From: Oerskovia rustica
Lineage (GTDB): Bacteria > Actinomycetota > Actinomycetes > Actinomycetales > Cellulomonadaceae
NCBI RefSeq assembly: GCF_014836555.1
Contig: NZ_JACSQQ010000010.1
Span: forward strand, 7,245-71,244
Length of the DNA stretch: 64,000 bases
Direction: 5' to 3'
The notes under the pieces were generated by a model. It was not told the origin of the DNA and did no database searches. It saw only the letters and a list, made by a program, of their open reading frames with translations. Below are positions 52,665-61,266 of the stretch, one piece after another. The position numbers and the translations under genes were made by a program. The first letter of the stretch is position 1, and each line of letters opens with the position of its first letter.

Positions 52665-52700
52665 AGCCTAAGGAGGCTTTTGACTGCTGTCAACCAAAAG
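52665..52700 (-). promoter_or_regulatory. Promoter and palindromic operator of the secreted multidomain gene
   Basis: On the minus strand TTGACA (52688-52693) and TAGGCT (52665-52670) are separated by 17 bases, the best -35/-10 pair in the window. TTGAC-TGCT-GTCAA (52680-52693) is a perfect palindrome over the -35 box, flanked by CTTTTG (52677-52682) and CAAAAG (52695-52700). The 217-base gap around it holds nothing else recognised. Confidence 0.75.
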
Positions 52701-52836
52701 TCGCATGTCGGTCAACAGATTCCGCGACCGCTCGGGGGCGGATGTGGGCGGTCGAGAGGGGCCCGCCGGGTGCGCACGGCCAGGAGGGCCGCGCCGCGCG
52801 CACGGTCCGCCGGGAGGCCTCGGCCGGATCGTGCCC

Positions 52837-53457
52837 TCAGCGCAGGTCGCGGCTCGCGTCGTGGTGGATCGCGACGAACACCGACCACGGCTCGCCACCC
52901 GTCGCCGGTTCGCGCTGCCGGAAGTCCTCGAGGACCTCGTCGAGACGCTGCGACAGCTCCTCGCGCCCTGCGGCGTCGAGCCGCAGGCCGAGCCTGCCCA
53001 TGTCGACGGTCGCAGGATCGGCGACAGCCAGCTCCTCCAGGAACGCGTCGAGCAGGACCCGGTGACCTCCCGGTCCCAGGTCCGCGGTCCAGGACTTGCC
53101 CGTCGCGCGGTACGGCACCTCCCGCGCCCCCCTCGCCCCCACCCGCTCGGGCTGCGCCGCCAGGAACCCGCGGGCCACGAGCGTCCTGACGTGATGGAGC
53201 GTCGTCGCGGGGTTCTTGCCGAGCAGCTGGGCGATCTCCTTGTTGGTCCGCGCCTCGTCGAGGCAGATGCGCAGGATCCGCACCCGGAGCGTCGACGCGA
53301 GAGCGCGCGCGTCGGCGTCCCGCTCGGCGACCGAGCCGCCCGTCGTCGGCAGCTCCGCGGTCGGCGCGTGGACGCCAGCGCCTCGGGCGGGGGGCCGTGC
53401 GGGCGAGGGCTGCGCGGGCGAGGGCTGCGCGGGCGAGGCCGTGCGATCGGAGGTCAC
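52837..53457 (-). CDS. ArsR-like winged-helix regulator
   Basis: A 206-residue regulator. A disordered Pro/Ala-rich N-terminus (with two copies of a 15-bp DNA repeat giving AQPSP units) precedes a winged helix at about residues 50-105 (LRVRILRICLDEARTNKEIAQLLGKNPATTLHHVRTL in blocks) and a C-terminal helical region with LSQRLDEVLEDFRQRE. GTG 53457 is leaderless: TAGCCT (53464-53469) lies six bases before it. It is divergent from an MFS transporter and very likely represses it through the inverted repeat between them. The sensed ligand is unknown. Confidence 0.85.
   Translation of the reverse strand: MTSDRTASPAQPSPAQPSPARPPARGAGVHAPTAELPTTGGSVAERDADARALASTLRVRILRICLDEARTNKEIAQLLGKNPATTLHHVRTLVARGFLAAQPERVGARGAREVPYRATGKSWTADLGPGGHRVLLDAFLEELAVADPATVDMGRLGLRLDAAGREELSQRLDEVLEDFRQREPATGGEPWSVFVAIHHDASRDLR
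53401..53438. repeat. 15-bp tandem repeat inside the ArsR-like gene
   Basis: Two identical 15-bp units (53401-53415, 53416-53430) and an eight-base partial copy. They encode AQPSP repeats in the disordered N-terminus, so copy-number change would keep the frame. Confidence 0.85.
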
Positions 53458-53463
53458 CCCCAC

Positions 53464-53504
53464 AGGCTAACTGATTGACATTCCTCAATCGCTTGCAACA
53501 GGCT
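53464..53504. promoter_or_regulatory. Divergent ArsR/MFS promoters with ArsR-type operator
   Basis: GATTGA (53473-53478) and TCAATC (53485-53490) form a perfect inverted repeat with a six-base spacer. It overlaps the -35 box TTGACA (53475-53480) of the MFS gene, whose -10 box CAGGCT is at 53499-53504. The -10 box of the regulator (TAGCCT, minus strand, 53464-53469) is four bases away. Confidence 0.8.
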
Positions 53505-53510
53505 GACCCC

Positions 53511-54806
53511 ATGACGTCCGACGAGCCCGCGGTGAGCACAGCCGCTCCCCCGCGCAGCCTGGTCCATCACCGCGACTTCCGGCGCCTGTGGGGCGGTGAC
53601 GCGCTGGGCCAGCTCGGTGCCCAGCTCACGGGCTTCGTCCTGCCGATCTTCGCCGTGTCCCTCCTGCACGCGACCGAGTGGCAGATGGGCGCCCTCAACG
53701 CCGCCGAGACCGCGGCCTTCCTCCTGCTCAGCCTGCCCGCAGGGGCCTGGGTCGACCGGATGCGCAAGCGCCGGGTCCTCGTCGCTGCGGACCTCGCGCG
53801 CGCCGCGATCCTGTCGGTCGTGGTCGTCGCCGCCCTGACCGGGCACGCGAGCATGGGCCTGCTCATCGGCGCGGCCGTCGTCATCAGCACGTTCAGCCTC
53901 TTCTTCGACGTCGCGCACCAGAGCTACGTCCCCGGGCTCGTCGGGCTCGACCACGTCGTCGAAGGAAACTCCAAGCTCCAGGCGACCCAGTCCGTCGCGA
54001 TGATCGTCGGGCCCGCGATCGGCGGCGTCGCGCTGCGGGTCCTGTCCGCGCCCCTCGTCATGGTCGCGACCGTCGGCACCTACCTCGCGAGCGCGCTCGC
54101 CGTCTCACGGATCCGCCACCACGAGGACCTCCCCGACCCGGCTGCGCGACGCCCCCTGCGCACCGAGATCGCCGAGGGGCTCCGTTTCGTCGCGAGCGAG
54201 CCCCTGCTCCGCCGCATCCTCGCGTGCACGTCGCTCGCCAACCTGGGTGGCGCGATCGGCAACGCGGTCGTGGTGATCTTCGCGCTGCGCACGCTCGACG
54301 TCGGGACGGCGACCTACGGCGTCGTGCTGTCGGCGAGCGCGGCCGGCGGGCTGCTCGGTGCGGTCCTGGCCGACCGGGCGGCACGGTGGGTCGGCCCGGC
54401 GCGGGTCATCCCCGTCTCGGCAGTGTTCACCGGGGTCTCGTACGCGATCACGCCCGCGGCAGCCTGGGTGGCGACCACGGGCGCGGCGGACGCCCTCGTG
54501 CCGGTCGTCCTCGTCGTCGGGGGCTTCGTGTTCAACCTCACCGTCGTCGTCTACAACGTCGCGCAGGTGAGCTTCCGCCAGCGGCTGTGCCCGCCCGCGC
54601 TGCTGGGGCGCATGAACGCCTCGGCCCGGTTCCTCGTGTGGGGCCCGATCCCGATCGGCGGACTGCTCGGCGGGTGGATCGGGACCATGTGGGGCGTGGC
54701 GCCCGCCCTGTGGGTCGGAGCGCTCGTCATGTCGCTCGGGGCGCTGCCCGTGCTGCTGTCACCGTTGTCCCGCATGAGCGAGCTACCCGTCCCGGCCCGC
54801 GACTGA
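53511..54806 (+). CDS. Major facilitator superfamily exporter (MefA/enterobactin-exporter-like)
   Basis: A 431-residue transporter with 12 predicted helices. The N-terminal HHRDFRRLWGGDALGQLG and loop 2-3 motif GAWVDRMRKRRVLVAADL fit the macrolide-efflux/EntS branch. The ATG at 53511 is leaderless, six bases after CAGGCT, with TTGACA 18 bases farther upstream; an upstream start at 53475 would begin inside the -35 box. The divergent ArsR-like regulator is its probable repressor. It is probably a drug or toxic-metabolite exporter. Confidence 0.9.
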   Translation: MTSDEPAVSTAAPPRSLVHHRDFRRLWGGDALGQLGAQLTGFVLPIFAVSLLHATEWQMGALNAAETAAFLLLSLPAGAWVDRMRKRRVLVAADLARAAILSVVVVAALTGHASMGLLIGAAVVISTFSLFFDVAHQSYVPGLVGLDHVVEGNSKLQATQSVAMIVGPAIGGVALRVLSAPLVMVATVGTYLASALAVSRIRHHEDLPDPAARRPLRTEIAEGLRFVASEPLLRRILACTSLANLGGAIGNAVVVIFALRTLDVGTATYGVVLSASAAGGLLGAVLADRAARWVGPARVIPVSAVFTGVSYAITPAAAWVATTGAADALVPVVLVVGGFVFNLTVVVYNVAQVSFRQRLCPPALLGRMNASARFLVWGPIPIGGLLGGWIGTMWGVAPALWVGALVMSLGALPVLLSPLSRMSELPVPARD

Positions 54807-54844
54807 CGCCGGACGCCTGGCACCGGGCACGAGGCGCGGCGGAC

Positions 54845-54872
54845 GCCCTGGCCCCGCGCACCGGGCCAGGGC
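54845..54872. terminator. Bidirectional terminator between MFS and exonuclease III genes
   Basis: Perfect 10-bp GC stem (54845-54854 with 54863-54872) with an eight-base loop between convergent stops. Confidence 0.82.
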
Positions 54873-54878
54873 CTCCCG

Positions 54879-55682
54879 TCAGAGGTCGTACGTCGCGACC
54901 AGCGCGGCGTGGTCGCTCCAGCGGCTCTCGTAGTCGTCGGCGCGGTCGACCTCGACCTTGACCGCGCGCTCGGCGAGCGCGGGCGTCGCGAGCTGGTAGT
55001 CGATGCGCCACCCCGAGTCGTTGACGAACGCCTGCCCGCGCCACGACCACCAGGTGAACGGCCCGGGGCCCTCGCCGCCGTGCTTGCGGCCGAGGTCCAC
55101 CCAGCCGAGCTCGTCGAACCAGGTGTCCAGGTAGGCGCGCTCCTCGGGGAGGAAGCCAGCCGACTTCTGGTTGCCCTTCCAGTTCTTGATGTCGACGTTC
55201 TTGTGCGCGATGTTCACGTCGCCCGCGACGACCGCGAGGCCGCCCGCGGCCGAGAGCTCGCGCAGGCGCTCGGTGACCTTCTCGAGGTAGGCGTACTTCT
55301 CGTCCATCTTGGGCGTGCCCGCGGTGCCCGAGTGGATGTACGTCGAGACGACCGTGAGCCTCTCGCCCGACGGCAGCTCGAGGTCGGCCTCGACCCAGCG
55401 GCCCGTGTCGACCGGAGGCTCGGGCTCGCCCTTGCCCAGCCCGACGCGCACGGCCGTCACGGGAAGCCGCGACGCGACCGCGACCCCCGCACGGCCCTTG
55501 ATGTCGCACGCCTGGTGCGCGATGTGCCAGCCCTCGCCGACGAGCTCGTTCAGGATCTCGTCCGGGGCGCGGACCTCCTGCAGGAGCATGACGTCCGGGG
55601 TGCGGGACGCGACCCAGGCGTCCATCCCTCGGCGGTAGGCGGCGCGGATCCCGTTGACATTGGCTGTAGCGATCGTGAGCAC
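54879..55682 (-). CDS. xth: Exodeoxyribonuclease III (AP endonuclease)
   Basis: A 267-residue base-excision-repair nuclease of the Xth/APE1 family that cuts at abasic sites and digests 3' ends. Active-site motifs are complete: TANVNGIRA, LLQEVRAP (metal-binding Glu), VSTYIHSG, AGDVNIAH, RIDYQLAT and the terminal SDHAALVA. GTG 55682 is chosen because the family begins with the first beta-strand (LTIATANVNG); two upstream GTG codons would add residues not seen in relatives. No clear promoter was recognised in the 121-base gap upstream. Confidence 0.92.
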   Translation of the reverse strand: MLTIATANVNGIRAAYRRGMDAWVASRTPDVMLLQEVRAPDEILNELVGEGWHIAHQACDIKGRAGVAVASRLPVTAVRVGLGKGEPEPPVDTGRWVEADLELPSGERLTVVSTYIHSGTAGTPKMDEKYAYLEKVTERLRELSAAGGLAVVAGDVNIAHKNVDIKNWKGNQKSAGFLPEERAYLDTWFDELGWVDLGRKHGGEGPGPFTWWSWRGQAFVNDSGWRIDYQLATPALAERAVKVEVDRADDYESRWSDHAALVATYDL

Positions 55683-55803
55683 CTCGACATCAAACCCCAC
55701 GCAACCCACACGGGCGAAAACCGCGCGGCGAGACGCTGGTCACGGCCTGCCGCAGACGGTCCGCAGCCGCAGCACAGCCGTCAGAGCGAGCGAGGCTCCC
55801 GCA

Positions 55804-57252
55804 TCACGCTGGTTCTGACACGTCCACGGGCAGCGCCGCCTCGCGGAACCTCCCCGCGAGCAGCACCGTCGCGAGCGCGAGCACGGCCAGCACCCCGAAC
55901 CCTGCCCGCAGAGCGTCGGTGGTCGCGAACACCCCGGTCATCGCGCCGCCGAGCACCGCGCCGACGTACGTGAAGACGTTGAGCCGGGCGACCGCGCGGT
56001 CGGTCGCGGCCTCGACCGTCGGGAGGTCCGTGCCCGTCCCCCCGGCGCCGTCCGTCGCACGAGCCGCCGCGACGGCCTCCGCCGCCCGGTCGCCCGCGGC
56101 CGAGAACGCCATGGGCGCCACGACGCCGAGCCCCAGCCCGGTCGCGGCGAACCCCAGCACCGCGAGCGGCCACACGGGCGAGACCGCGACGAGGCCGAGC
56201 CCCACGACCCCCACGGCGCCTCCGAGCGCCACGACCCGCACGCGCCCGCAGCGTTCGACCGCCCGGTCCCCGAGCAGCCGCGAGCAGATCAGGGTCGCCT
56301 GGTAGGCGCCGAACCCCAGCGGCCCGACGACGGCGCTCGCCCCGAGCACGCCCTGCAGGAACGTCGCACCCCAGCTCGAGACCGCGGAGTCCGCGACGGG
56401 GAAGGCCAGCATCGCGACGCCCAGCACGATCACGGTCCCGGCGCCCACCATGCCCGTCACGCCACGAGCGCCGGCCGCAGCGGCACCTGGCCCCGCATCT
56501 CCCGGCCCGGCCACCGCGGACCCGCCGCCCGACCCTGCGGCGGGAGCGTCGCCGTCGGGCACCTGGCCCCCGCTCCCCGCCGGAGGAGTCCCGGAGGGCC
56601 CCGCGACCGCGACCGCCGCGGTCCGCGAGAGCAACCCCGACCGCAGCACGAGCACCGCCACCGCGACCACCCCCGCGACGAGCGCGAGCGACATGGGCAG
56701 CGCGAGTCCCAGGGCCGCGGCCCCCGAGACCGCGAGCGACCCCACGACCCCGCCCGCCGCGTTGGCCGCGAAGAACGCGGCGATGAGGCTGCGCCCGTAC
56801 GCGCGCTGCACGTCGATGCCCTGCATGGACGTCGACGCGTCGACCGACCCCAGCGCGAGGCCGTACACCGCGAACGCGAGGAAGAACGTCACGAGCAGCC
56901 CGGCACCCGCGCTCAGCCCGACCGCCAGGATGCCCGCGGCCGCCACGAGGAGCCCGCCGGTCACGACGCGCGCCGACCCGAACCGGGCCGCGAGCCACCC
57001 CGACAGCGCGCTGCCCGTCGCCGCGCACACGCAGACGCCGAGGATCACGAGCGTGATGACGTCGGGGCCGATGCCGAGATAGCGCTCGTAGGTCGGGACG
57101 TTGGTCAGCATCACGGCGAACCCGAAGCCCTGCGCCGCGTACGCGGCCGTGGCGCTGCGGCGGGCGCGCCGGACGGACGGGGGGACGGCGAGAGGCGCAG
57201 GGACGAGGGCCGCGATGCCGTCGTCTCCCCCTGCCCGGGACGCGGGGGTCAT
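55804..57252 (-). CDS. Major facilitator superfamily transporter (FucP/MdfA-distant, GC-rich linker)
   Basis: A 482-residue transporter with 12 predicted membrane helices and a long, very Gly/Ala/Pro-rich central cytoplasmic loop (about residues 220-275). The first half contains the MFS pattern GWLAARFGSARVVTGG. The ATG at 57252 is leaderless, six bases after TAGTGT (57259-57264). It is a stand-alone gene between folD and xth on the same strand. The substrate is unknown. Confidence 0.88.
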   Translation of the reverse strand: MTPASRAGGDDGIAALVPAPLAVPPSVRRARRSATAAYAAQGFGFAVMLTNVPTYERYLGIGPDVITLVILGVCVCAATGSALSGWLAARFGSARVVTGGLLVAAAGILAVGLSAGAGLLVTFFLAFAVYGLALGSVDASTSMQGIDVQRAYGRSLIAAFFAANAAGGVVGSLAVSGAAALGLALPMSLALVAGVVAVAVLVLRSGLLSRTAAVAVAGPSGTPPAGSGGQVPDGDAPAAGSGGGSAVAGPGDAGPGAAAAGARGVTGMVGAGTVIVLGVAMLAFPVADSAVSSWGATFLQGVLGASAVVGPLGFGAYQATLICSRLLGDRAVERCGRVRVVALGGAVGVVGLGLVAVSPVWPLAVLGFAATGLGLGVVAPMAFSAAGDRAAEAVAAARATDGAGGTGTDLPTVEAATDRAVARLNVFTYVGAVLGGAMTGVFATTDALRAGFGVLAVLALATVLLAGRFREAALPVDVSEPA

Positions 57253-57307
57253 GGCGGAACACTAGTCCTGCGCAGCACCACCGCACGACAGGACGTCAGG
57301 AACGACA

Positions 57308-57339
57308 GGACGGGCGCGACCCGTAGGTCACGCCCGTCC
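57308..57339 (-). terminator. Terminator of the glyA-folD operon
   Basis: Arms 57308-57321 and 57326-57339 pair at 13 of 14 positions with a CGTA tetraloop, 11 bases after the folD stop. Confidence 0.85.
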
Positions 57340-57349
57340 CGGGAACGGG

Positions 57350-58243
57350 TCAGACGCTGGCGATCCCCGCCGCGCGCTCGGCCGAGTCCACGACGTTCGC
57401 GAGGAGCATCGCGCGGGTCATGGGCCCGACCCCACCCGGGTTGGGCGAGATCCAGCCCGCGACCTCGGCCACGGCCGGGTCGGCATCGCCCACGACACGG
57501 CTCTTGCCGGTCTCCTCGTCGACCTCGCGCGAGACGCCCACGTCGATCACGACCGCGCCGGGCTTGACCATGTCGCGCGTGATGATGCCCTTGACGCCTG
57601 CGGCCGCGACGACGACGTCGGCCCGGCGGACGAGCGCAGCCAGGTCCTGCGTGCCCGTGTGCGTGAGCGTGACCGTGGCGTTGACCGCGCGGCGCGTGAG
57701 GAGCAGGCCGATCGAGCGGCCCACGGTCACCCCGCGGCCCACGACCACGACCTCCTTGCCCGCGAGCGAGACGCCGTGGCGCTCGATGAGCTCGATGATG
57801 CCCCGCGGGGTGCACGGCAGCGGCGAGGTGACGTCCTCGTTGACGCGCAGCACGAGGCGGCCGAGGTTGGTCGGGTGCAGGCCGTCGGCGTCCTTGTCGG
57901 GGTCGATGAGCTCGAGCACGCGGTTGGTGTCGATGCCCTTCGGGAGCGGGAGCTGCACGATGTACCCGGTGCACGCGGGGTCGTCGTTGAGGCGGCGGAC
58001 CGCGGCCTCGATCTCCTCCTGCGTGGCCTCTGCGGGCAGGTCCTCGCGGATCGAGGACAGCCCGATCTCGGCGCAGTCGCGGTGCTTGCCCGCGACGTAC
58101 CACTGCGAACCCGGGTCGTCGCCGACCAGGAGGGTGCCGAGTCCCGGCACGACGCCGTGCTCGGCGAGGGTCACGAGACGGGTCTTGAGCTCGGCCTTGA
58201 TGGCGGCGGCGGTGGCCTTGCCGTCCAGGATCTGCGCGGTCAT
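57350..58243 (-). CDS. folD: Methylenetetrahydrofolate dehydrogenase/methenyltetrahydrofolate cyclohydrolase
   Basis: A 297-residue bifunctional one-carbon enzyme. It shows the catalytic pair Y49 and K53 ([10 protein letters not shown]), the loop QLPLPKGID, the NADP-binding [14 protein letters not shown] and the C-terminal signature [16 protein letters not shown] 58243 has GAGGAG five bases upstream. It follows glyA on the same strand; SHMT makes the methylene-THF that FolD oxidises, so both belong to one pathway and one probable transcript under a ZTP riboswitch. Confidence 0.96.
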   Translation of the reverse strand: MTAQILDGKATAAAIKAELKTRLVTLAEHGVVPGLGTLLVGDDPGSQWYVAGKHRDCAEIGLSSIREDLPAEATQEEIEAAVRRLNDDPACTGYIVQLPLPKGIDTNRVLELIDPDKDADGLHPTNLGRLVLRVNEDVTSPLPCTPRGIIELIERHGVSLAGKEVVVVGRGVTVGRSIGLLLTRRAVNATVTLTHTGTQDLAALVRRADVVVAAAGVKGIITRDMVKPGAVVIDVGVSREVDEETGKSRVVGDADPAVAEVAGWISPNPGGVGPMTRAMLLANVVDSAERAAGIASV

Positions 58244-58277
58244 GGGGGCTCCTCGGGGTCTGGCGGGGACGAACAGA

Positions 58278-58342
58278 CCGCTGAGTGCGGAGTACTTGTC
58301 GTGGATCGGCCGGATCGGCGACAAGTACTCCGCACTCAGCGG
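58278..58342. repeat. Perfect 24-bp inverted repeat between glyA and folD
   Basis: Arms 58278-58301 and 58319-58342 are exactly complementary over 24 bp around a 17-base loop containing CGGCCG. The arms are less G+C-rich than the surroundings (GTACTTGTCG inside). It starts 12 bases after the glyA stop and ends 34 bases before folD. It could be an intercistronic RNA stem-loop or a copy of a dispersed palindromic element; both arms begin with CCGCTGAGTGCGG-type sequence unlike the simple GC terminators elsewhere. Confidence 0.9.
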
Positions 58343-58354
58343 GTCATGCGTGAG

Positions 58355-59638
58355 CTACTGCGACAGTCCCGGGTACAGCGGGAAGTCGGCCGTCAGCTTG
58401 CGCACGCGAGCGCTCAGGCCCTCGACGTCCGCGCCGGCGCCGGCCTTGAGGGCAGCCGCGATGATCTCGGCGACCTCCGTGAACTCGGCGTCCCCGAAGC
58501 CACGGGTCGCGAGCGCGGGCGTGCCGATGCGCAGGCCCGACGTGACGCGCGGGGGACGCGGGTCGAACGGCACGGCGTTGCGGTTCACCGTGATGCCCAC
58601 GGCGTGCAGGAGGTCCTCGGCCTGCTGGCCGTCGAGCTCCGAGTGACGCAGGTCCACGAGGACCAGGTGCACGTCGGTGCCACCCGTGAGGACCGAGACG
58701 CCCTTCTCCGCGACGTCGGGCTGGGCCAGACGGTCCGCGATGATGCTCGCGCCGCGCAGCGTGCGCTCCTGACGGTCCTTGAACTCGTCGGAGCCCGCGA
58801 TCTTGAACGACACGGCCTTCGCGGCCACGACGTGCATGAGCGGGCCGCCCTGCTGGCCCGGGAACACGGCGGAGTCGATCTTCTTGGCGTACTCCTCCTT
58901 GGAGAGGATGAAGCCCGAGCGCGGGCCGCCGATGGTCTTGTGGACCGTCGAGGACACGACGTCGGCGAAGGGCACCGGGGACGGGTGCAGGCCCGCGGCG
59001 ACAAGGCCCGCGAAGTGCGCCATGTCGACCCAGAGCTTGGCGCCGACCTCGTCCGCGATCTCGCGGAACGCCGCGAAGTCGATGTGGCGCGGGTACGCCG
59101 ACCAGCCGGCGATGATCACGTCGGGACGGGTCTCGAGGGCCGTCTTGCGGACCTCGTCCATCTCGATGCGGTACGACTGCGGGTCGACGCCGTACGCCGA
59201 GACGTCGTACAGCTTGCCCGAGAAGTTGATCTTCATGCCGTGCGTGAGGTGGCCGCCGTGCGCCAGCTCGAGGCCGAGGATCTTGTCGCCCTTGTTGATG
59301 AGGGCGTGCAGGACGGCCGCGTTGGCGGTCGCGCCCGAGTGCGGCTGGACGTTGACGTGCTCGGCACCGAACAGCGACTTGGCGCGCGCGATCGCGAGGT
59401 TCTCGGCGATGTCGACCTGCTCGCAGCCGCCGTAGTAGCGGCGGCCCGGGTAGCCCTCGGCGTACTTGTTCGTGAGGACGGAGCCCTGCGCCTGCAGGAC
59501 CGCGCGCGGCACGAAGTTCTCCGAGGCGATCATCTCGAGGGTGTCGCGCTGGCGCGCGAGCTCCCCGTCGAGGACCGCGGCGATCTCCGGGTCCACCTCG
59601 AGCAGGGACTGGTTCAGGACGTTCGGCTGAGCGCTCAT
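58355..59638 (-). CDS. glyA: Serine hydroxymethyltransferase
   Basis: A 427-residue pyridoxal-phosphate enzyme that interconverts serine and glycine and loads tetrahydrofolate with methylene groups. Family motifs are intact: [47 protein letters not shown] and the PLP lysine in [17 protein letters not shown] 59638 has AAGGAG four bases upstream. Its leader contains a ZTP riboswitch. folD follows after a gap occupied by a long inverted repeat. Confidence 0.97.
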   Translation of the reverse strand: MSAQPNVLNQSLLEVDPEIAAVLDGELARQRDTLEMIASENFVPRAVLQAQGSVLTNKYAEGYPGRRYYGGCEQVDIAENLAIARAKSLFGAEHVNVQPHSGATANAAVLHALINKGDKILGLELAHGGHLTHGMKINFSGKLYDVSAYGVDPQSYRIEMDEVRKTALETRPDVIIAGWSAYPRHIDFAAFREIADEVGAKLWVDMAHFAGLVAAGLHPSPVPFADVVSSTVHKTIGGPRSGFILSKEEYAKKIDSAVFPGQQGGPLMHVVAAKAVSFKIAGSDEFKDRQERTLRGASIIADRLAQPDVAEKGVSVLTGGTDVHLVLVDLRHSELDGQQAEDLLHAVGITVNRNAVPFDPRPPRVTSGLRIGTPALATRGFGDAEFTEVAEIIAAALKAGAGADVEGLSARVRKLTADFPLYPGLSQ

Positions 59639-59681
59639 GCGTCTCCTTGGGTGCGTCTGCGGATGACGGTCTCGCGGGAGG

Positions 59682-59702
59682 GCGTGCCCCGTCCGGGCAC
59701 GC
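59682..59702 (-). terminator. Hairpin between the ZTP aptamer and glyA, possible expression platform
   Basis: GCGTGCCC (59682-59689) pairs perfectly with GGGCACGC (59695-59702), five-base loop, 44 bases before the glyA start and about 20 bases past the aptamer. It is a plausible off-state terminator. Confidence 0.6.
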
Positions 59703-59723
59703 TCCCCACAGGGGGCGACCCGG

Positions 59724-59848
59724 GGCCCAGGCGAACGACCCGTCGTCTACACAGCATGCCGCTCCCCGGTGGTGATCCACCATTCCCGTCCGTCCCGCGG
59801 CCTCCCCGGGGGGCGGCGTGCGGGGCGCGGGTGCGCCAGTCGCGACGT
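59724..59848 (-). ncRNA. ZTP (pfl) riboswitch upstream of glyA
   Basis: Read on the minus strand, the leader contains the hallmark blocks of the pfl motif in order: GTCGCGACTGGCG (about 59846-59834), GGTGGATCACCACCGGGGAGC, and CGCCTGGGCC near 59733-59724. These match the known consensus GACUGGCG ... GUGGA-A/U-CACCACCGGGGAGC ... CGCCUGGGC that binds ZTP/ZMP and activates one-carbon and purine genes when 10-formyl-THF is low. An extra GC hairpin of about 40 bases sits between the first two blocks. A TAGGAT -10 box directly precedes it, so the transcript would begin at the aptamer edge. Confidence 0.9.
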
Positions 59849-59853
59849 GCACG

Positions 59854-59859
59854 ATCCTA
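59854..59859 (-). promoter_or_regulatory. -10 box of the glyA-folD transcript
   Basis: TAGGAT on the minus strand; predicted transcription start near 59847, at the first base of the ZTP aptamer, giving a leader of about 209 bases. Confidence 0.65.
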
Positions 59860-59908
59860 GCCCACGTCCGCGTGCCGCGGCAGTGGCGGCCGTCACGCTG
59901 GGCTTGCC

Positions 59909-59944
59909 CCCCTGCCCGACGGCGGAGCGCACGTCGGGCAGGGG
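59909..59944. terminator. GC hairpin in the glyA upstream region
   Basis: 13-bp perfect stem (59909-59921 with 59932-59944) and ten-base loop. It lies downstream of the sugar ABC operon and may be a backup terminator insulating glyA. Confidence 0.6.
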
Positions 59945-59987
59945 CGTCACCCTCGGCGGGGCCGGGCGTCACCCTCGGCGGGGCCGG
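59944..59987. repeat. 22-bp direct repeat, two copies
   Basis: Two adjacent identical 22-bp units (59944-59965, 59966-59987) rich in GGCGGGGCCGG, between two hairpins in the gene-free interval 59639-60093. No gene product is encoded. Confidence 0.85.
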
Positions 59988-59996
59988 GCACGACGC

Positions 59997-60034
59997 AGCG
60001 GGGCGCGCGCGGCCCCCACCGCGCGCACCCCGCT
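59997..60034 (-). terminator. Terminator of the monosaccharide ABC operon
   Basis: Arms 59997-60012 and 60019-60034 pair at 15 of 16 positions with a six-base loop, 60 bases past the permease stop. Confidence 0.85.
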
Positions 60035-60093
60035 GGTCCGTGACCTCGGGAGAGGGTGTGCGCCCTCCCCCGCGTCACCTCCTGATCGCCGGC

Positions 60094-61266
60094 TCAGGAG
60101 AGCGCGGCACGCCTCTTGCTCAGCAGGTCGAACGCGACCGCGAGGAGCAGGACGAGGCCCTTGATCGCCTGCTGCCAGGCGGCGTCGACGGCCATGATCG
60201 ACAGGCCCATGTTGAGCACGCCCATGATGAGCGCACCGATCATGGCGCCGGACACGCGGCCCACGCCGCCTGCGACCGCGGTGCCGCCGATGAAGCACGC
60301 GGCGATCGCGTCGAGCTCGTAGTTCATGCCCGCCGCGGCCACACCGGCACCGGCACGCGAGGTCGTGATGACGGCCGCGACCGCGGCCAGCACTCCCATG
60401 TTGACGAAGATGCCGAAGTCGACGCGGCGCGAGTTGACGCCCGACAGCACGGCCGCGTGGCGGTTGCCGCCGATCGCGTAGATGTGGCGGCCGAACACGC
60501 TGCGGTTCAGGACGAACGAGTACGCGATGATGAGGATGCCCACGATGAGCAGCACGATCGGCGTCCCGCCCGAGCTGAGCGACAGCCAGTACGTCACGAC
60601 CCCGATCAGGACCGCCGCCAGGACGATCTTGACGACGAACGCGGGCAGCGGCTCGACGGCGAGCTCGTGGCGACGCAGCGAGGTCCGCGAGCGCCACTGC
60701 GCCACGGCGAACGCCACGATGCCGATGCCGCCGATCGCGAGCGTCACGACGTCGAGGTTCCCGACGAACCCGAACCAGTTGGGCACCGACCCGTTGCTGA
60801 TCGCGATGAAGCCGCTGGGCAGGCCCGCGACCGTGGTGCCGACCAGGACGATCGCGAGACCGCGGAAGATGAGCATGCCCGCGAGCGTCACGATGAACGC
60901 CGGTATCCCGACGTAGGCGACCCAGAAGCCCTGCCACATCCCGACGAGCGCCCCGACCCCGAGGGACAGGACCACGGCGAGCAGCCACGGCAGCTCCCAC
61001 TGGCTCATCATGATGGCGCACAGCCCCCCGACGAACGCGACGACCGAACCGACCGACAGGTCGATGTGACCGGCGACGATCACCATGACCATGCCGATCG
61101 CGAGGATCATCACGTACGCGTTCTGCTGGATGAGGCTCGCGACGTTGTTGGGGTAGAGCAGGCGCCCGTCGGTGAGGACCTGGAAGAGCAGGACGATCAC
61201 GAGCAGTGCCGCGACGATGCCGTACTGGCGGACGTTGCGGCCGAGGTATTCCCTGACGGCGTTCAT
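60094..61266 (-). CDS. mmsB: Multiple-monosaccharide ABC transporter permease
   Basis: A 390-residue inner-membrane permease of the ribose/xylose/galactose (carbohydrate uptake 2) class with about ten helices. It contains the family segments [20 protein letters not shown] and [20 protein letters not shown] (the ATPase-coupling loop) and ends [23 protein letters not shown] 61266 overlaps the ATPase stop (ATGA). A single permease would form a homodimer. A hairpin downstream closes the operon. Confidence 0.95.
   Translation of the reverse strand: MNAVREYLGRNVRQYGIVAALLVIVLLFQVLTDGRLLYPNNVASLIQQNAYVMILAIGMVMVIVAGHIDLSVGSVVAFVGGLCAIMMSQWELPWLLAVVLSLGVGALVGMWQGFWVAYVGIPAFIVTLAGMLIFRGLAIVLVGTTVAGLPSGFIAISNGSVPNWFGFVGNLDVVTLAIGGIGIVAFAVAQWRSRTSLRRHELAVEPLPAFVVKIVLAAVLIGVVTYWLSLSSGGTPIVLLIVGILIIAYSFVLNRSVFGRHIYAIGGNRHAAVLSGVNSRRVDFGIFVNMGVLAAVAAVITTSRAGAGVAAAGMNYELDAIAACFIGGTAVAGGVGRVSGAMIGALIMGVLNMGLSIMAVDAAWQQAIKGLVLLLAVAFDLLSKRRAALS

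Noticed and set aside
57420-58646. Plus-strand frame reading through the palindrome at 58278
   Set aside because: It crosses folD and glyA antisense and has no start signal; only the palindrome itself is of interest.
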